Shown: positions 13,845 through 22,378 of the stretch, one piece after another
Numbering within the stretch: position 1 is the first letter of the stretch
Layout of the letters: every line of letters begins with the position of its first letter
NCBI GenBank assembly: GCA_023434855.1
Contig: JAEYSJ010000117.1
Span: forward strand, 1-35,145
Reading direction: 5' to 3'
Length of the DNA: 35,145 nt
Source of the DNA: Bacillota bacterium
GTDB taxonomy: Bacteria; Bacillota_C; Negativicutes; JAEYSJ01
Notes under the pieces: model-generated
Database searches by the model: none
Told to the model about the DNA's origin: nothing
Seen by the model: only the letters and a program-made list of their open reading frames with translations
Made by a program: the position numbers and the translations under genes

Positions 13845-14474
13845 TTAACGCCAGAAAGTTATTTTTTCATCTGTCAATAATTCAGCAACCTTCCATTTAA
13901 AATTTATATTTGACGATTGCTGATTCTCCTCTTTCATCCCGCTTGTTCCTATTGCCGGTACAGCAGTTGCATTTGTAACATCTATGAAACATAACGGTGG
14001 AAACAGTACACACCACCAGTTCTTTCCTTCAGCTTTACCAATTAATATTCGTACCGCCTCATATTTGCCGGCTGGTAATACTAAATTGCCATATGATTTT
14101 ATCGGAAAATCAAATATACCGATTTGGACATTAACAGGATACTTTGCCCCATTCTTAGCTACAATTCCTTCGGCGACTTCAGCAAGTTTCCCTTGATGTT
14201 CTGAAACTATTTGCCTGGCTGCTTCCACACTCGAAGCCTGTTCCAAATATGGCGCCAAATATTGGATGACAGCATCACGTACTTGCAACTTTAACTGCTG
14301 ATCCTCCTGACTGTCACTATTAGCCAACACATGTAAACGTATTAGTTTATCTTGCCCCAAGGTAACAGGCAAATCTTGCTTGTGGCCCTGATGGATTAAC
14401 AACAGAAACCATCCGCTGACAATAAAAGTACATAAACCTATAAAACAAACTAAGCGAAATAAATTTCTCCTCAT
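13845..14474 (-). CDS. spoIIR: Stage II sporulation protein R (SpoIIR)
   Basis: 209 aa from the ATG at 14474, seven bases after GGGGAG; a TTG two codons earlier is less likely. An N-terminal membrane or signal helix (LFRLVCFIGLCTFIVSGWFL) is followed by the SpoIIR core: LIRLHVLANSDSQEDQQLKL, VRDAVIQYLAPYL, YPVNVQIGIFDFPIKSYGNL and GKNWWCVLFPPLCFIDV. In Bacillus, SpoIIR is made in the forespore under sigma-F and secreted into the intermembrane space, where it activates SpoIIGA. It follows sigG by 20 bp, so both forespore genes probably share a transcript, and its target spoIIGA lies three genes upstream. Confidence 0.92.
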   Translation of the reverse strand: MRRNLFRLVCFIGLCTFIVSGWFLLLIHQGHKQDLPVTLGQDKLIRLHVLANSDSQEDQQLKLQVRDAVIQYLAPYLEQASSVEAARQIVSEHQGKLAEVAEGIVAKNGAKYPVNVQIGIFDFPIKSYGNLVLPAGKYEAVRILIGKAEGKNWWCVLFPPLCFIDVTNATAVPAIGTSGMKEENQQSSNINFKWKVAELLTDEKITFWR

Positions 14475-14494
14475 AATCAATCTCCCCTGTATTT

Positions 14495-15268
14495 TTATAT
14501 ATATTTGCGCATATGCCCAAGTGCTGCCTTCTCTAAACGGGAAACCTGCGCCTGAGATATACCAATTTCTTCGGCTACTTCCATTTGTGTTTTACCTTCA
14601 AAAAATCGCAAGGTAAGTATGTGTTTCTCGCGGTCACTTAATCTACGAAGTGCCTCTTTAATGGCGACACCTTCCAACCAATTAAAATCTAAATTTTTAT
14701 CATCACTAATTTGGTCCATCACAAAAATAGGATCGCCACCATCATGATAAATCGGCTCAAATAATGATATTGGTTCCTGAATGGCGTCGAGGGCAAATAT
14801 AATCTCTTCCCGCTGTATTTTTAACTCATCCGCTATTTCACTGATTGAAGGTTCCCTTGAATATCTGCTGACAAGCGAATCCCGCACTTGTAAAGCCTTG
14901 TAAGCTACATCCCGCATTGAACGGCTGACTCTTATCGGATTGTTATCCCGCAAATATCTCCGTATTTCACCGATAATCATTGGTACAGCGTATGTAGAAA
15001 ACTTAACATTTTGTGAAAGATCAAAATTATCTATAGCTTTCATTAAACCAATACAGCCGACCTGAAACAAATCATCAACATACTCACCACGATTGTTAAA
15101 ACGCTGAATAACACTGAGCACTAAACGTAAATTCCCATAAATCAGTTGCTCCCGGGCCGTTGTTTCCCCTTTTTGCATCACCTCAAACAGTTCACGCATT
15201 TTATTAGCGGAAATTACCGGGAGTTTTGCAGTATTGACGCCACATATCTCAACTTTGTTAATAATCAT
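14495..15268 (-). CDS. sigG: RNA polymerase sporulation sigma factor SigG
   Basis: 257 aa, start ATG at 15268 with GGGAGGCGAC upstream. The N-terminal KVEICGVNTAKLPVIS is the SigG-specific anti-sigma contact segment. Region 2 (NLRLVLSVIQRFNNRGEYVD, DLFQVGCIGLMKAIDNFDLS), region 3 (REPSISEIADELKI) and region 4 (LSDREKHILTLRFFEGKTQM, EVAEEIGISQAQVSRLEKAA) are all present. SigG directs late forespore transcription. Unlike many Bacilli, sigE and sigG are separated by 659 bp of repeat-laden DNA, which fits separate expression in the mother cell and forespore. Confidence 0.96.
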   Translation of the reverse strand: MIINKVEICGVNTAKLPVISANKMRELFEVMQKGETTAREQLIYGNLRLVLSVIQRFNNRGEYVDDLFQVGCIGLMKAIDNFDLSQNVKFSTYAVPMIIGEIRRYLRDNNPIRVSRSMRDVAYKALQVRDSLVSRYSREPSISEIADELKIQREEIIFALDAIQEPISLFEPIYHDGGDPIFVMDQISDDKNLDFNWLEGVAIKEALRRLSDREKHILTLRFFEGKTQMEVAEEIGISQAQVSRLEKAALGHMRKYI

Positions 15269-15330
15269 CTTTTGTCGCCTCCCATAACTTTCCTAGATTT
15301 TGCTGCTGCACGGATGTTTAAGTAAATTAG

Positions 15331-15434
15331 TAAGAAAAACGTGAACATTTTCGAACTGGACAGAATCCAATTTGCTTATTGGGGTAAACTAACTTGTTTA
15401 TACCTCCCCAAAAGTTATAAATTCTGATGCGGTA
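15331..15434. repeat. Structured intergenic repeat R1
   Basis: Begins TAAGAAAAACGTGAACATTTTCGAACTG and ends with the family's core AAAAGTTATAAATTCTGAT (15410-15428). The ends form an imperfect stem (ACAGAATCCAATTTGCTTATTGGGG against CCCCAAAAGTTATAAATTCTG). This is the most diverged arm of the full-length copies. It stands in tandem with R2. Confidence 0.65.
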
Positions 15435-15546
15435 GAGAAAACGCAGTTCTCGGAACTGGGAAGAATTTAAGTTACTTTTCGGCTTAACTGCAGATAATCT
15501 AATTATTTGCACTTTCCCGAAAAGTTATAAATTCTGATCCAGTAAG
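15435..15546. repeat. Structured intergenic repeat R2
   Basis: Follows R1 directly. The left arm GAAGAATTTAAGTTACTTTTCGG pairs with the right arm CCCGAAAAGTTATAAATTCTGAT (core at 15520-15538). The centre (CTGCAGATAATC...) is close to that of R5. It lies upstream of sigG on the strand opposite to transcription. Confidence 0.7.
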
Positions 15547-15694
15547 AAACTCATGATTTTTTACCACACATGAGCATTATTGCCACGCTAATAATGTTTT
15601 ATTCACCTGCCTGAAAATAACAAATGAATAAAAAAAAACATCCAACGTCTTTGAATATTCCACCAGACAATCACCGTATTGTTTTAGACATGTC

Positions 15695-15857
15695 TAACCG
15701 TCAAGGACGCCAAGAAAAACATTGGATTTTATTAATAAATGTTTACATGCTTGGTCCTTCTAGGGATGTATTTCCCTGGTTAAGAATAATTAACTCACTG
15801 GAAAATTTTAAAATATCTCTTGGCGTTCTTGGAGTCCTTGGAGTCCTTGGCGGTTAA
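15695..15857. repeat. CCAAGGAC-type inverted-repeat element
   Basis: TAACCGTCAAGGACGCCAAGA (15695-15715) is mirrored by TCTTGGCGTTCTTGGAG...CCTTGGCGGTTA (15818-15857), in which the 10-mer GTCCTTGGAG-like unit is repeated in tandem. The interior of about 100 bases is AT-rich. An open frame crossing it (15624-15857) ends in repeated VLG and is a by-product of the repeat. It is probably a small non-autonomous or REP-like element in the sigE-sigG gap. Confidence 0.55.
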
Positions 15858-15883
15858 CGTTTTCTCCCGCTCGCTAAATATAA

Positions 15884-15912
15884 AAAAAGACCTGGCTTCT
15901 GCCAGATCCTTG
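15884..15912 (-). terminator. Terminator of the spoIIGA-sigE operon
   Basis: On the minus strand GATCTGGC AGAA GCCAGGTC is followed by TTTTTTTATA, starting about 18 bases after the sigE stop. It is a standard intrinsic terminator and separates sigE from sigG. Confidence 0.85.
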
Positions 15913-15927
15913 CATATGAACTCTCTG

Positions 15928-16665
15928 TTACTCCATTCGGCTGATTTCCTTTCGCAACCGCTTTATAATTCTCTTTTCCAGACGTGATATATACGATTGT
16001 GATATACCTAACATATCAGCCACTTCTTTTTGGGTTCGTTCTATTCCGTCATCATTCAGACCAAATCGCAATTCCATAATTCGCCGTTCCCTGCCAGACA
16101 GTTTATTCATAGCGGTATATAGCAGAGTTTTATCCACTTCTTCTTCGACAGATTTATAAATAATGTCATTATCGGTACCTAACACGTCAGACAGCAGTAA
16201 TTCATTACCGTCCCAGTCAATGTTAAGCGGCTCATCAAATGATACTTCAGCGCGGGTTTTACTGTTACGTCGTAAATACATTAAAATCTCATTTTCTATG
16301 CAGCGTGAAGCATATGTTGCTAATTTAATACGTTTGACCGGATCGAAAGTGTTGACTGCTTTAATTAATCCAATAGTACCTATGCTGACTAAATCCTCTA
16401 TCCCTACACCGGTGTTTTCAAATTTACGGGCAATATATACCACCAGACGCAAATTTCTCTCAATGAAGACGCTTTTAACAGCCTTATCACCTTTTTGTAA
16501 ACGGGCTAATAAAAAAACTTCTTCATCATTGCTTAACGGAGGAGGCAGAATTTCAGTGCTACCAACATAAAATACTTCATCAGGCTCTAAAAATTTCAAT
16601 GCCTGCAAAATTGCAATAAATTTTAGTTTAAAGAACAGCTTAACGACTCGCCAAGTTAGGCGCAT
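15928..16665 (-). CDS. sigE: RNA polymerase sporulation sigma factor SigE (pro-sigma-E)
   Basis: 245 aa, ATG at 16665 inside the end of spoIIGA (10-base overlap; AGGGGGC upstream). The first ~32 residues are the hydrophobic/basic pro-sequence ([15 protein letters not shown]). The motif [17 protein letters not shown] matches the known SpoIIGA cleavage region of Bacillus pro-sigma-E, so cleavage near Phe32-Tyr33 is expected. The mature part has region 2 ([37 protein letters not shown]), [20 protein letters not shown], and region 4 ([20 protein letters not shown]). It drives early mother-cell genes once processed. Overlap with spoIIGA couples the protease and its substrate. Confidence 0.96.
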   Translation of the reverse strand: MRLTWRVVKLFFKLKFIAILQALKFLEPDEVFYVGSTEILPPPLSNDEEVFLLARLQKGDKAVKSVFIERNLRLVVYIARKFENTGVGIEDLVSIGTIGLIKAVNTFDPVKRIKLATYASRCIENEILMYLRRNSKTRAEVSFDEPLNIDWDGNELLLSDVLGTDNDIIYKSVEEEVDKTLLYTAMNKLSGRERRIMELRFGLNDDGIERTQKEVADMLGISQSYISRLEKRIIKRLRKEISRME

Positions 16666-17609
16666 ATACCTGCCCCCTCTTTTTCAGTTACCTTACTCTT
16701 CGTCGTGATGTTCATACCAGACATGATGGCGGGATGTAATAAAGCGGAATAATAACCATCACCAGATAATGTGCCACTATATATGCCAATTACAATGTCA
16801 CTTGTTGTAATTATTTCGTCCCCGACTGTTACTGTCAGACGGTCGGGCCGAAATCCCAGTAACATACTGCGACTGCCTACTGAGTTATATGGAATGATTT
16901 GTATCCTCGCTAGCCATTCTTTGTCATCGCACTTATCCAAGTTGGCTAACCAAATTTCGGGTGTATTTTCGCGTAAAAAAACCATAGCTGACTCATTTAA
17001 AACAGTCTCTATGGCCATATGCTCAACCAAAACTACCGGTTTACGCCCAATGACAGTATATAAACTATTTCCTGTATCAAGCTTAGCACGAAGTTCAACG
17101 GAATGCCCCGCATAATCAATCTTTATTTGGTGGACAGTCTTACACTTATACATACGGGCCAAAACCCGCCGTGTAATAAATGTAACCAGTATAATCCCCA
17201 GACAGCTACCTCCTGCTAATTGTTTCCAGGATATGCTATCAGGTATTAGATCAATATTACCGCCAAAATGATGACTTGTTTGCCAAAAAAACAGCCAGCC
17301 AAATATCGCTCCACCTAAAATGAAAGACACCGCAAAAAAAATGCCAACAAGCAACAGTAAAATACGTACAGGCTTCATGCCAAAAGCCAATATAATCATA
17401 ATCAGAGACATTAATAATTTAAAGGGAGCCGTATAAATAATCCATAATTGGGGCAATACGCCACACAAAACATAGATGCTGCCAAAACCGGCGGTTGCCA
17501 ACAAACGCCACCATTTATAATCCAGCCCCGCTGCACACGCTGTTAAGAATAAAATAACTGAATTCATAATTATATTCATAAAGAACACAACATCAATGTA
17601 TATATCCAT
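16656..17609 (-). CDS. spoIIGA: Sigma-E processing peptidase SpoIIGA
   Basis: 317 aa from the ATG at 17609 ([20 protein letters not shown]), with AGGTGG about eight bases upstream; a GTG four codons earlier is unlikely. Five hydrophobic segments fill residues 1-150. The cytoplasmic C-terminal half carries the aspartic protease motif [12 protein letters not shown] with the catalytic Asp at about residue 178. The enzyme removes the pro-sequence of sigma-E after activation by SpoIIR. The substrate gene overlaps its 3' end. Upstream lie two structured repeats and a promoter candidate with a long spacer. Confidence 0.94.
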   Translation of the reverse strand: MDIYIDVVFFMNIIMNSVILFLTACAAGLDYKWWRLLATAGFGSIYVLCGVLPQLWIIYTAPFKLLMSLIMIILAFGMKPVRILLLLVGIFFAVSFILGGAIFGWLFFWQTSHHFGGNIDLIPDSISWKQLAGGSCLGIILVTFITRRVLARMYKCKTVHQIKIDYAGHSVELRAKLDTGNSLYTVIGRKPVVLVEHMAIETVLNESAMVFLRENTPEIWLANLDKCDDKEWLARIQIIPYNSVGSRSMLLGFRPDRLTVTVGDEIITTSDIVIGIYSGTLSGDGYYSALLHPAIMSGMNITTKSKVTEKEGAGICA

Positions 17610-17622
17610 TATTCTAACCACC

Positions 17623-17690
17623 TAAGAAAAACGTTCCACTTCGAACAGTGAAGAAATTACTTTTCAGCGAAACCGTAAAAATAAGTTACA
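17623..17690. repeat. Structured intergenic repeat R3 (partial)
   Basis: CTAAGAAAAACGTTCC, then TTCGAACAGTGAAGAA and TTACTTTTC, matches the left half of R5 (22379 onward) almost exactly. The right half is missing or degenerate. It abuts the spoIIGA ribosome-binding region, so it would be in the spoIIGA leader RNA. Confidence 0.6.
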
Positions 17691-17737
17691 ACATGACTTT
17701 CATAACAATCTATGGTTTAGCGATATAAGTTATTCCT

Positions 17738-17770
17738 ATTATAACAAACATTTTTTTAAAAATTTGTAAA
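17738..17770 (-). promoter_or_regulatory. Candidate Spo0A/sigma-A promoter of spoIIGA-sigE
   Basis: On the minus strand TTTACA (17770-17765) and TATAAT (17743-17738) are separated by 21 bases, about 130 bp before spoIIGA. In Bacillus the spoIIG promoter has a perfect -10, a displaced -35 with about 22 bases between, and Spo0A bridges the gap. The unusual spacing here fits that design. No clean TGTCGAA Spo0A box was found, so the assignment is tentative. Confidence 0.45.
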
Positions 17771-17789
17771 ATTGTGGTATTCGCTTTCG

Positions 17790-17884
17790 GGAAATGCACT
17801 GGCATTTTTCGAACTTGGTTGAATCTAAATTCTTTTCCGGTTAAACTGCTGATAAATTACTTTGCTTACGCCGAAAAATCCGGA
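17790..17884. repeat. Structured intergenic repeat R4 (diverged)
   Basis: TTTTTCGAACTTGGTTGAATCTAAATTC, then TTCCGGTTAAACTGCTGATAA and ACGCCGAAAAATCCGG follow the R2/R5 layout with more changes; the right arm lacks TTATAAATTCTGAT. It lies between the ftsZ terminator and the spoIIGA promoter candidate. Confidence 0.5.
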
Positions 17885-17925
17885 AATAAAAAATAAAACC
17901 AGCCTCCGGCTGGTTTATTTTTTTT
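17884..17925. terminator. Bidirectional terminator downstream of ftsZ
   Basis: AAACCAGCC TCC GGCTGGTTT forms a strong hairpin with T-runs on both strands (ATTTTTTTTT on plus, TTTTATTTTTT on minus). It separates ftsZ from the spoIIGA operon. Confidence 0.85.
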
Positions 17926-17935
17926 CATATATAAG

Positions 17936-18049
17936 AGGCTGTTACAAAATACCCATCTACGTTGTTGACGCTTGCCTACGGTATAAGCTTAATACGCATT
18001 GATGTGCGATTTTCCGGGGGCCTATCATCCGGGTATTTTGTAACAGCTT
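17936..18049. repeat. 114-bp palindromic element (AGGCTGTTACAAAATACCC)
   Basis: AGGCTGTTACAAAATACCC (17936-17954) and GGGTATTTTGTAACAGCTT (18031-18049) are near-perfect inverted ends around 76 unique bases. It lies between the ftsZ stop and its terminator. The shape is that of a MITE or an old IS-end pair. A relative with the same opening (AGGCTGTTTCAA) is at 27502-27555. Confidence 0.65.
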
Positions 18050-18097
18050 TAAAGAATTTTAAGGAAAGTTATGTTTTTTAAAACAAACTCTATAAGA

Positions 18098-19147
18098 TTA
18101 ACGGCGCATCCAGGTGGGTATATCTAAATCACGCATTTTAAAAGGTTCAATATTTGTTGGTTCAACTTTCCCTGTTGCTATTTTAGCAGGCTTGGGATCA
18201 AAACCTGTTGCTATAACAGTTACGCGCACCTCGTCCTGAAAATTCTCATCAATAACTGCACCAAATATAATATTGGCTTCAGGATCAGCTGCGTTGGCAA
18301 TAATCTCAGCAGCTTCATTTACTTCGTGCAATCCCAGATTAACACCTCCGGTAATGTTCAAAAGAACACCCCTTGCTCCTTCTATAGAGGTTTCCAGAAG
18401 CGGGCTCTTTATCGCCGCCTCAGCAGCACTTACCGCCCGGTTATCTCCTGAACCAATGCCAATACCCATTAACGCTGATCCAGTTTCCATCATAATGGTC
18501 TTAACATCAGCAAAATCCAGATTAATTAGACCTGGCACAGCAATTAAATCTGAAATACCCTGAACACCTTGCCGCAAAACATCATCGGCTATACGAAAAG
18601 CTTCCATTATCGGTGTACGTTTATCGACAACCTGCATCAACCGGTCATTAGGGATAGTGATGAGTGTGTCTACCTTTTCTTTCAGTTTGGCCGTCCCCCG
18701 TTCAGCCTGACTCTGACGACGGCGTCCCTCAAAAGTAAACGGCTTTGTTACTACTCCAACCGTTAAGGCACCCACTTCTTTAGCACATTCAGCAACAACA
18801 GGCGCAGCCCCGGTCCCAGTTCCACCACCCATGCCGGCAGTAACAAATACCATATCAGCGCCTTTTAATGCCTTAATAATTTCCTCACGGCTTTCCTGGG
18901 CCGCTTTTTCTCCAACTTCAGGGTTAGCCCCTGCGCCAAGTCCTTTAGTTAATTTTTCACCAATTTGGATACGATAAGCTGCCTGAGCATGAAGTAAGGC
19001 CTGGGCATCGGTGTTTATAGAAACAAACTCTACTCCCTGCAAACCAGCAGCAATCATGCGGTTGACAGCATTATTGCCGCCTCCGCCGACCCCAATAACC
19101 TTAATAGCGGCAAATCGATCTAAATCCATATCAAAGTCAATACCCAT
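18098..19147 (-). CDS. ftsZ: Cell division GTPase FtsZ
   Basis: 349 aa, start ATG at 19147 with AAGGGGGAAG upstream. The tubulin-type GTPase motifs are intact: [16 protein letters not shown] (16-31), the signature GGGTGTG (107-113) and the T7 loop NLDFADV (209-215). After a short linker, the C-terminal peptide [10 protein letters not shown], which binds FtsA and SepF, is present. FtsZ polymerises into the division ring, and at the polar sites during sporulation. It follows ftsA by 44 bp and is the last division gene before a strong terminator. Confidence 0.98.
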   Translation of the reverse strand: MGIDFDMDLDRFAAIKVIGVGGGGNNAVNRMIAAGLQGVEFVSINTDAQALLHAQAAYRIQIGEKLTKGLGAGANPEVGEKAAQESREEIIKALKGADMVFVTAGMGGGTGTGAAPVVAECAKEVGALTVGVVTKPFTFEGRRRQSQAERGTAKLKEKVDTLITIPNDRLMQVVDKRTPIMEAFRIADDVLRQGVQGISDLIAVPGLINLDFADVKTIMMETGSALMGIGIGSGDNRAVSAAEAAIKSPLLETSIEGARGVLLNITGGVNLGLHEVNEAAEIIANAADPEANIIFGAVIDENFQDEVRVTVIATGFDPKPAKIATGKVEPTNIEPFKMRDLDIPTWMRR

Positions 19148-19191
19148 GAAAACTTCCCCCTTAATTTCACTTACAATGGTCTAACAATGGC

Positions 19192-20382
19192 CTAAAACAA
19201 CTTTTTAATTCTGCCAATTAACGAATGCCATACATTGTCCCGTAAAACTTCTTTGGCCGGTAAGTGCTTTGCCGCATAGCGCAAAACTCCATAACAGGCT
19301 GAGTTACTGGGGTATGCATACTCTGCCAGCAGCTGCGGCGGTATACTAATATGCACAGGAATTTCAAAAACCCTTTCCAAACAGTCTTTTATACTAGGCA
19401 TGGCTGCGCACCCGCCAGTTAGCAAAACCTGCTGGACATTGTGCTCAGACAACAACGGTCTAAGATAATCGTACACTAAACGAATAATTTCGTCTACCCG
19501 ACTTTCGACAATATCATGCAAAAAATCATAAGAAACTTGTTTGTCAGTAGTACCATAGTCATTACAATCCAAAGTTATATTTTGACCAAGCAAATTTTTA
19601 TCGAGTTTAGAATAATAACGCTTAATTTCCTCAGCATGGACCTGACTAATAGCAACGCCCTGCATAATATCCCCGGTGATATAGTCTCCTCCAAGCGGTA
19701 ATGAAGCTGACTCCCAAACTTGCCCGTCACGATATAGTACTAAGTCAGTAATACCTGCCCCCATATCGATAATTAAACAAGGTTGTACTTCAGATGATGA
19801 AACTAGTGCCTGCGTAATTACAATCGAATTGGCAACTATACCTGCCACGTTTATTCCAATACTCTGAACAGCATCTATAATCTGATCAACTATTAGTTTT
19901 GGCATTGTGACAATGTGTGCTTCAACTTCTAATTGTTTTCCTTTATAATTCAATGGTTTGCTTATTTGTTCTTGACCATCAACCCAAAAAATCTTTGGCA
20001 GTACATGTAAAACTTGAAGTTCATTTGGTACATTTCCAATTACTGCGGCACGATATACCCGGTCAATATCTTCCTGGGTAATACCATTAGGCAAGGCTGG
20101 TGCTACACTTCCTTTACTATTTAAGGAACTACTCCCCATGCCGCCAATCCCGATATAAGCATTTCCAATAGGAATATCAGTAGCCATTACCACACAATCT
20201 ATCGCTTCTTTAATAGATTGTGTCAGTGCTTGAATATCTGTAATTGTTCCCTTTGTAAATCCTGCGGCTGGCATTATACCACTACCGGAAATCGAAATAC
20301 TGCCATCACTTGCTGACGTTCCGGCAAAAACCTTGATGCTGCTAGTGCCCACGTCAATTCCCCAAATATATCTTTCACTCAT
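19192..20382 (-). CDS. ftsA: Cell division protein FtsA
   Basis: 396 aa, start ATG at 20382. Actin-fold motifs are visible: phosphate 1 WGIDVGTSSIKVFAG, phosphate 2 CLIIDMGAGITDLVLY, adenosine LLTGGCAAMPSI. The C-terminal SLIGRIKKLF is the amphipathic helix that binds the membrane. FtsA tethers FtsZ to the membrane and helps recruit septal synthases. It is followed by ftsZ and preceded by sbp about 100 bp upstream, the order seen in most Firmicutes. Confidence 0.96.
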   Translation of the reverse strand: MSERYIWGIDVGTSSIKVFAGTSASDGSISISGSGIMPAAGFTKGTITDIQALTQSIKEAIDCVVMATDIPIGNAYIGIGGMGSSSLNSKGSVAPALPNGITQEDIDRVYRAAVIGNVPNELQVLHVLPKIFWVDGQEQISKPLNYKGKQLEVEAHIVTMPKLIVDQIIDAVQSIGINVAGIVANSIVITQALVSSSEVQPCLIIDMGAGITDLVLYRDGQVWESASLPLGGDYITGDIMQGVAISQVHAEEIKRYYSKLDKNLLGQNITLDCNDYGTTDKQVSYDFLHDIVESRVDEIIRLVYDYLRPLLSEHNVQQVLLTGGCAAMPSIKDCLERVFEIPVHISIPPQLLAEYAYPSNSACYGVLRYAAKHLPAKEVLRDNVWHSLIGRIKKLF

Positions 20383-20481
20383 GCCAGTCCCTCACAAAGA
20401 TGGTATTCTAAACATTATGTTTCTTTCCATATGTTTCAACAAAAGTGGCATATTCCCTTTTTTATTTAAAAAAAATTGCCG

Positions 20482-20811
20482 TTATTTCTTTAAAAAATAG
20501 CGGCGAATAATTGCTAAATTTTGAAAAATGCGCAACCCAAAAGCAAGTAAAGCAACATAGTACAAATCAATACCCAGCCGATCGCCTATATAGACCAATC
20601 CGGCAGCAAGCAAAGCATTAGTAAAAAAACCGGTAATAAATACCGTATTGTCAAATTTCTCCTCTGCGCCCGCTCTAAGCCCGCCAAATACCGAATCCAG
20701 CGAAGCTAAAAGCGCTACAGACATAAATTGTGCATATTCAACCGGTATAGTGATCGGAAATAAAATGCCGATAACAAGTCCAACTACGACACCAAATAAC
20801 GGTAGAACCAT
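20482..20811 (-). CDS. sbp: Small basic protein, DUF1290 family
   Basis: 109 aa with three hydrophobic helices (MVLPLFGVVVGLVIGILFPI; AQFMSVALLASLDSVFGGLR; FITGFFTNALLAAGLVYIGD) and a basic end (RRYFLKK). The SLDSVFGGLRA motif is typical of the DUF1290/Sbp family found in Firmicute dcw clusters; its role is not known. Its ATG overlaps the stop of the DUF881 gene by one base (TAATG), which indicates translational coupling. Confidence 0.88.
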   Translation of the reverse strand: MVLPLFGVVVGLVIGILFPITIPVEYAQFMSVALLASLDSVFGGLRAGAEEKFDNTVFITGFFTNALLAAGLVYIGDRLGIDLYYVALLAFGLRIFQNLAIIRRYFLKK

Positions 20812-21503
20812 TATTTACCACCTTCCTTTACCGGCTTAGCATACTCAAAGTGAAACGGTCCTTTATATGCTGGTATATTGACGTTATCCTGTTTTTTTAT
20901 GGCCACCTGAATGCCCCAAAATTGCAGTGTCTCTATTACTCCGCCTCTCATTTTCAGTGCATTTTCAAGTGTCTGCGGATCGCCAATAGCCCGAATATCA
21001 TAGGGTGGAGAATAACGGGTATTATTTACCGATAGCGTCGGACCGGCACAACGAATCTCAGAACTGGCTATCAAACGTTGTTCGTTAATTGAAACGGCTT
21101 CGGCACCGGCAGCCCATAATTCATTAATTACTTTCAAAATATCATCATCATGAATCAAGTATAAGTTCGGATTTTCCCCCGGCTTTGAAGGACGCTTACT
21201 ATCATCAATAGTAATAATGACTCCCGGCCCTTGTAGAGGAACAACCCCAGCCCCCATTTTAACAAGTTCAGACTCTTTTGAAGCCGCTTCCACCCCGGTA
21301 GCCTGCCGTAATTCCTGTACTTGTTTAAGTAAGACATCTCTTTCCTTTTCCGTTTGGCTCAAACGCTGCGATAAATCTTCAATTCTCTGAAAAGGAATAC
21401 TTGAACGAATTCCCTGGGTAGTACGAAATTGTACCGCCAGCATAACACCCAATACCACACACACCAACGCAATAGCATAGTGCCCTTGTCTAATAGAAAG
21501 CAA
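20811..21503 (-). CDS. DUF881 (YlxW/YlxX-type) division-cluster protein
   Basis: 230 aa. A membrane helix (YAIALVCVVLGVMLAVQF) is followed by a coiled coil (IEDLSQRLSQTEKERDVLLK) and the DUF881 domain: LQGPGVIITIDDSKRPS, LIHDDDILKVINELWAAGAE, AVSINEQRLIASSEIRCAGP and NTRYSPPYDIRAIGDPQTLE. DUF881 proteins recur beside ftsQ and sbp in Firmicutes. The domain faces outside and the function is unsettled. It starts 27 bp after ftsQ and is coupled to sbp. Confidence 0.88.
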   Translation of the reverse strand: MLSIRQGHYAIALVCVVLGVMLAVQFRTTQGIRSSIPFQRIEDLSQRLSQTEKERDVLLKQVQELRQATGVEAASKESELVKMGAGVVPLQGPGVIITIDDSKRPSKPGENPNLYLIHDDDILKVINELWAAGAEAVSINEQRLIASSEIRCAGPTLSVNNTRYSPPYDIRAIGDPQTLENALKMRGGVIETLQFWGIQVAIKKQDNVNIPAYKGPFHFEYAKPVKEGGK

Positions 21504-21530
21504 TTTTTTTACTCCTTTCGAATTTATATA

Positions 21531-22283
21531 TTAGTGCTTAAATTTAATAAATGGCGTCGCATAGTGCAAATCAATATACTCAACCGCCATATTTTTATTA
21601 CCAACTTCGTGTAGAATATCATTTGTCAGCTTCGCTTTTTCTTCTAGCCGTTCACTATTACCCAAACGGATTTGCATAGAATTAACCGTATACGCAATAA
21701 TTTCCTCAGGCGATTTTATATTAACTTCCGACAATTGGTTTAAAGCAGTCTCATCAAGTAGCGACAAATATAAAAGAATATTTTTTAATGGCAGGCTGTC
21801 CACCTTATCTCCAACATACCCATTGTCCTGTCTTATACCTGTAATCATTGGTACACTTACTTGCTTTAGATTTTTAAAGGCAGCCAATATTACTCCCTGC
21901 TTGTCTAATTCAAGAAAGCCATAACTATTGGCTACATAAGCCAGCGGTTGACGTTCCCTTAAACTGATAACAATTGTACCAGGAAATCGGCGGACAACCT
22001 GAACCTCGGCAATTCGTAAATCATGTGAAAGCCTATTTTTAATCTCTGAGGTATTTAGTCGAAAGATATTTATCGGTTCCGGAATTCCGGCTATGCGATA
22101 CACTTCGTCTACAGAAATATACTTATTGCCTTCAATCACAACTGATCCCACAGTAAAAAAAGATGAGTTTACAAACAAAAAACCTGCAATAAGTAATACT
22201 AATACCAGCAGTAGCACGATAAACACTTGCGCCGGCATTGCCCTTTGTTGTCGGTCATATTGAAGCTGCTCCATTTTTCGCAT
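21531..22283 (-). CDS. ftsQ: Cell division protein FtsQ/DivIB
   Basis: 250 aa with a short cytoplasmic N-terminus and one membrane helix (PAQVFIVLLLVLVLLIAGFL). A POTRA domain follows (FFTVGSVVIEGNKYISVDEV, NIFRLNTSEIKNRLSHDLRI, VVRRFPGTIVISLRERQPLA), then the FtsQ beta domain (GFLELDKQGVIL..., VPMITGI). It bridges early and late divisome proteins outside the membrane. An ATG three codons downstream (MEQLQYD) is an alternative start. A terminator and repeat R5 lie between ddl and this gene, so it may have its own promoter. Confidence 0.92.
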   Translation of the reverse strand: MRKMEQLQYDRQQRAMPAQVFIVLLLVLVLLIAGFLFVNSSFFTVGSVVIEGNKYISVDEVYRIAGIPEPINIFRLNTSEIKNRLSHDLRIAEVQVVRRFPGTIVISLRERQPLAYVANSYGFLELDKQGVILAAFKNLKQVSVPMITGIRQDNGYVGDKVDSLPLKNILLYLSLLDETALNQLSEVNIKSPEEIIAYTVNSMQIRLGNSERLEEKAKLTNDILHEVGNKNMAVEYIDLHYATPFIKFKH

Positions 22284-22378
22284 TTAACCACTCCTGCACA
22301 GCCCATTTATCAATAGCCCTAAAAGTAATTATACACTAAACTATGTCATAAAATAAATAAGAAAAAATTCCAAAACAG

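Noticed and set aside
15331..15546. CRISPR array made by R1 and R2
   Set aside because: Only two long, diverged, palindromic units without regular spacers, and other copies stand alone elsewhere.
15624..15857. 77-aa plus-strand frame ending in repeated VLG
   Set aside because: The end is produced by the CCAAGGAC-type repeat and there is no good ribosome site; treated as part of a repeat element.
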